From Maylandia zebra (taxonomy: Eukaryota > Chordata > Actinopteri > Cichliformes > Cichlidae): 64,000 bases of DNA. The position numbers were made by a program, and so were the translations under genes. Location: NCBI RefSeq assembly GCF_041146795.1, contig NC_135179.1, positions 27,143,047-27,207,046 on the forward strand, given 5' to 3'. The notes beneath the pieces were generated by a model. That model saw only the letters and a program-made list of their open reading frames with translations, made no database searches and had not been told where the DNA came from. This document shows, in pieces, positions 61,193 through 64,000 of this stretch; positions within the stretch are counted from its first letter, which is position 1, and the number at the start of each line of letters is the position of its first letter.

Positions 61193-62100
61193 TTAGCTTG
61201 TTTTCACTTTTGGAAAGGACAGAGGGAAGCTGCTGACAGGAACTGGGCACAAAGATGACTCAAGAGAGTTCTCCATATCAAAGCCCATTGACTTTGGCCT
61301 GTCCTTGTGTCTGAGCTCAGAGTCCCAGTGATTCAGGGAAGAACAGTCTGGTTCTGGCTTTGCTTTCTTGCTCATTTGCATGTCAATCTGCCATTTCACA
61401 TTCTGTTCAGCTACATATTAAGATAAGGGTCTGAATTTTGGGGATATACAAACATAGTTTGAAGGAAAAGAGTGTTTTTTTTCTTCATAATCTTAAGTCT
61501 CGGTCCAAATAGACAATTCAAACCACTTTGATTTTTGAGAGAAAGCAACCCAAGAGCCAAATATTGATGACTGTGGTTAGACAATCATTCACGTTGAGCC
61601 TTTGGAGATCATAGTTGTGCCGCTCAAATGTGTCTGTTTGAGAAGCTCCTTCAGCATGTCTTTGCACTGAGGACAAGGAGGATTTTTCTGCAAAACACTA
61701 ACAATCAGTGGCCAGACTGCCAGTGATTTGACCAATTAGGCTTCAGTCTGAGCTCTGCTGGGACCTCCCATAAGGAGTCTTTCCACCGTTTTATCCATGC
61801 TAAGAGAGAAGAAGAAGAGGAGGAGCATGCCGAGTGTGATTATGCACAGCTGGGCAGCCTGATTGGGTTTGGTTGTATATTCTGAGGCAGGAAGCACAGG
61901 GGAGGAGGCCTTGATAAAAAGCCTGTTGAGATGGTCTCGGTGGAGATGCACTGGCTGAATGAGTTCAGCTATCAAACAATCGAGAGAGGCACTGGGGGTC
62001 TGTGGTGATTGTTGTTTACCCAGTGTCGATCCCAGAATGACACAAGTTAGACTGCAATGCTGACATCTGAGCTGCATTTCAAAAGCTTCGCTTGCACCCC
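61193..62100 (-). CDS. Putative single-pass membrane protein gene inside dntt intron 1
   Basis: I do not recognise a family. Three minus-strand segments are phase-compatible. Segment 1 ends at 61765 and carries a hydrophobic stretch (L-C-I-I-T-L-G-M-L-L-L-F-F-F) after a Ser/Pro-containing region; M-Q-L-R-C-Q-H-C is a possible start near 62080. Segment 2, 61593-61687, has a CAG acceptor and GTGAAT donor and reads S-S-V-Q-R-H-A-E-G ... H-N-Y-D-L-Q-R-L-N. Segment 3, 61193-61402, has a CAG acceptor and ends at a stop after F-P-K-V-K-T-S. An AATAAA follows about 100 bases on (plus TTTATT near 61086). The weak point is the segment-1 donor, GTCCCA, far from consensus. It could instead be chance open frames or a non-coding transcript. 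Confidence 0.3.
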
Positions 62101-62344
62101 TTGCTCTTTCTAAAAGCTGCCGAGTCCTAGACGTGAACATTTTTTTGTTAAGACAAGCAGCGAAGGAAACCTTTCGATCAAATAAGATGAAGGCATCCCG
62201 TGAAGCAATCCTACTAATCCATAAAAAGTCCCAGAAAGCTCCCGTGTCGTTCAGTTTTGACATTTGCTTTTGTGATTTTTGTTGTTGTTTGTGGTTAGAA
62301 AATGTTTGTCAAAGATTAGCTAAAATTCATGAAAGATGATATGT

Positions 62345-63460
62345 CACTGGTTCTTGGTCAAATTTGGATAACATGCAAATTAGGGATATCTCAAAAACAG
62401 GCAGGATGCTGGCCCTCAAGCACCGGAGTTTGACACCCCTGGTTTAAAGTGTTGCAAAGGTCACCTGGTGGGAGGCAACCTTTCTCCAAACAGCTGCCTG
62501 TTATTTGAACACACTGCAACCACTCTCAGACAGATTGGCAAAGGTTTCCAAATAACAGCTATTCGGTTTTTAAACAGAGAGGCAGATTGTAATCATGTTG
62601 CAATCAGTCTGAGGCAATCTGCACTGGTGCGATGTGCTTCTTTGTAATAGGCAATTCGTTGGTTGTATTCTGGTTGTATTCCAGTATAAAAGAAAAGTTG
62701 CAGAGTGTCCATGCCATTCTGCAGTTAAACTATTGTTGCAAGGTATTTATGTTATATTTTATATTTAACTTACCAGAGTCACGACTTCATTAAACCTGTG
62801 GTGGTGCTTAACAATTGAATGTGATGCTAAGCTAACCTTTAGTGAAGGAGAAGAAACTCAGAGGGGCAAAAGTAGCGTGTTGTGTTAGTATCACATCTTG
62901 AGTTAATCTGTGATTTCCATGTCCAAAAATTCACAAAGTAGTGTTTCCACTTCAAAAATGTGAAAAAAGTTGTTCAGGTCAGTTCAGTTCTAGTTTGTCT
63001 ATTTCAGTTTAGCGCTTATTGTTCAGTTTTAGTTGAGTTTTTATTAGTTCAGTGTTAGTTTTGGCTTTTGCTAATATGATATGTTTGATGACCTGATCTA
63101 CAGAAAAATACTACACAGGATCCAACAGTTTATTAGTTTTAAAAACCCATTTTACATTTTTAGTCTTGAGTTAAGTGTTACTTCACTATAATAACCCTAA
63201 ACACAAGAGGCTGCTTAGATTTTGACACAGTTTGCATTTCTGCATGTAATAACAGGATTTCTGCAGTTCCTCTCAGCATTTTAGCTTGTTTTAAATGTTT
63301 CTTTTGGTTCTGTGGTGTTTCGTTCTCACCACCACCATTATACTATTTTCAACCAACCCGGGCAAACCGTAGCATATTTTTTTTTTATCAATTGCAATAA
63401 TAAAAAAAAAGCAATAGATTTTAAGGTCTCTGAAATGAGAATATGAATATTCTTGGAGCA
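62345..63460. other. dntt intron 1, right part
   Basis: No coding exon before the dntt exon 2 acceptor. A short repeat of T-C-A-G-T-T type motifs at 62978-63060 is low-complexity. Confidence 0.45.
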
Positions 63461-63461
63461 G

Positions 63462-63463
<2 letters not shown>

Positions 63464-63512
<49 letters not shown>
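63464..63512. repeat. (TA)n microsatellite
   Basis: About 24 TA units, 70 bases upstream of dntt exon 2. Confidence 0.95.
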
Positions 63513-63517
<5 letters not shown>

Positions 63518-63583
63518 CCGGCATTCGCTGTATAGAATTTGCCAAACGTGCTCTGAAACGGCTCTTTTTCCACTTCCCCACAG

Positions 63584-63758
63584 CGATGTGGTGACTCACG
63601 TGGTGTCGGAGGATAGCCAGGCCTCATCTCTTTGGGCGTGGCTAAAAGGAGGGCCTGTGAAGAATCTGCCCGTCATGCACGTTTTGGACATCAGCTGGTT
63701 CACTGACAGCATGAGAGAGGGGAAACCTGTTGCTGTGGAGACCAGACACCTTATACAG
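63584..63758 (+). CDS. dntt: Terminal deoxynucleotidyl transferase, exon 2
   Basis: Acceptor CTTCCCCACAG before 63584, donor GTTTGT after 63758. The AG left from exon 1 plus C gives Ser, then D-V-V-T-H-V-V-S-E-D, the BRCT core shared with TdT of other vertebrates, and L-D-I-S-W-F-T-D-S-M-R-E-G-K-P-V, containing the conserved BRCT Trp. The exon ends in phase 0 after H-L-I-Q. Together the two exons give 123 codons. The polymerase domain lies beyond the right edge, so the gene is partial in this window only because of the boundary. Confidence 0.93.
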
Positions 63759-63857
63759 GTTTGTGTGTTGCAAATCAGGCACAATGGCTAATAAGTGTTT
63801 AGCACTAGATGGCACTACAAACAAAACCGGATATGATTACGTACTGAAAAACAACTT

Positions 63858-64000
63858 ACCGGTCCGTTGCCGTGTGTTGCCATGCATTGCCATGCGTTGC
63901 CGGTCCATTGCCGGTCCATTGCCGGTCCGTTGCCATGCGTTGCCATGGGTTACCGGTCTGTTGCCATGCGTTGCCATGCGTTGCCATGGGTTGCCATGGG
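63858..64000. repeat. 10/11-bp minisatellite in dntt intron 2
   Basis: Tandem units of the TTGCCATGCG type, with interspersed 11-base variants TTGCCGGTCC(A/G). At least 13 units are visible, and the array continues beyond the window edge. Confidence 0.9.

Noticed and set aside
1-64000. CRISPR array, operons, bacterial mobile elements
   Set aside because: No direct-repeat/spacer pattern beyond micro- and minisatellites. All supported genes are spliced vertebrate genes.

Overview
The window is nuclear DNA of a ray-finned fish, probably a percomorph such as a cichlid (inference). Genes are spliced with GT-AG introns, intergenic DNA is AT-rich with long (CA)n arrays, and the repeats are typical of fish: many Tc1-like copies, hAT and pogo-like elements, a Penelope-like element, a non-LTR LINE and a tRNA-derived SINE. 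There is no bacterial-type feature.

Four protein genes can be rebuilt exon by exon, and their order matches the block CCNJ-ZNF518A-BLNK-DNTT known from human chromosome 10q24. They are: ccnj (cyclin J, minus, CDS 13129-17136, 5 coding exons, 354 aa); znf518a (C2H2 zinc-finger protein, plus, CDS 23318-26313, 2 coding exons, 953 aa); blnk (B-cell linker/SLP-65, minus, 28760-40860, 21 coding exons, 423 aa); and dntt (terminal deoxynucleotidyl transferase, plus, first two coding exons at 55745-55938 and 63584-63758, running off the right edge). A minus-strand promoter at about 340-430 probably serves a gene lying left of the window. A less certain minus-strand gene for a single-pass membrane protein lies inside dntt intron 1 (61193-62100).

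The most interesting result concerns blnk. Three further minus-strand exons (52552-52620, 52261-52323, 46103-46149) encode a SAM-like domain closely resembling the N-terminus of SLP-76 (LCP2). They end in the same splice phase as the ordinary short first coding exon (40808-40860), so either can join exon 40346-40411 in frame. The locus therefore appears to make two N-terminal forms from two promoters: a short BLNK-like form (423 aa) and a SAM-bearing SLP-76-like form (465 aa). The upstream start lies only about 3.1 kb from the divergent dntt start. blnk and dntt both act in lymphocytes: one is the adaptor downstream of the B-cell receptor, the other adds N nucleotides during V(D)J recombination.

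Region by region: 1-500 promoter-like; 500-5100 no gene seen; 5.1-7.65 kb LINE with an open reverse-transcriptase frame; 8.0-12.3 kb three decayed Tc1-like copies; 12.5-17.55 kb ccnj; 17.6-22.3 kb intergenic; 22.3-27.9 kb znf518a; 28.1-52.9 kb blnk, with Penelope, Tc1, pogo-like and SINE/hAT/LTR insertions in its introns; 53-55.6 kb Tc1 debris and possible conserved non-coding DNA; 55.7-64 kb dntt 5' part, with a hAT carrying a nested MITE in intron 1 and a minisatellite in intron 2.
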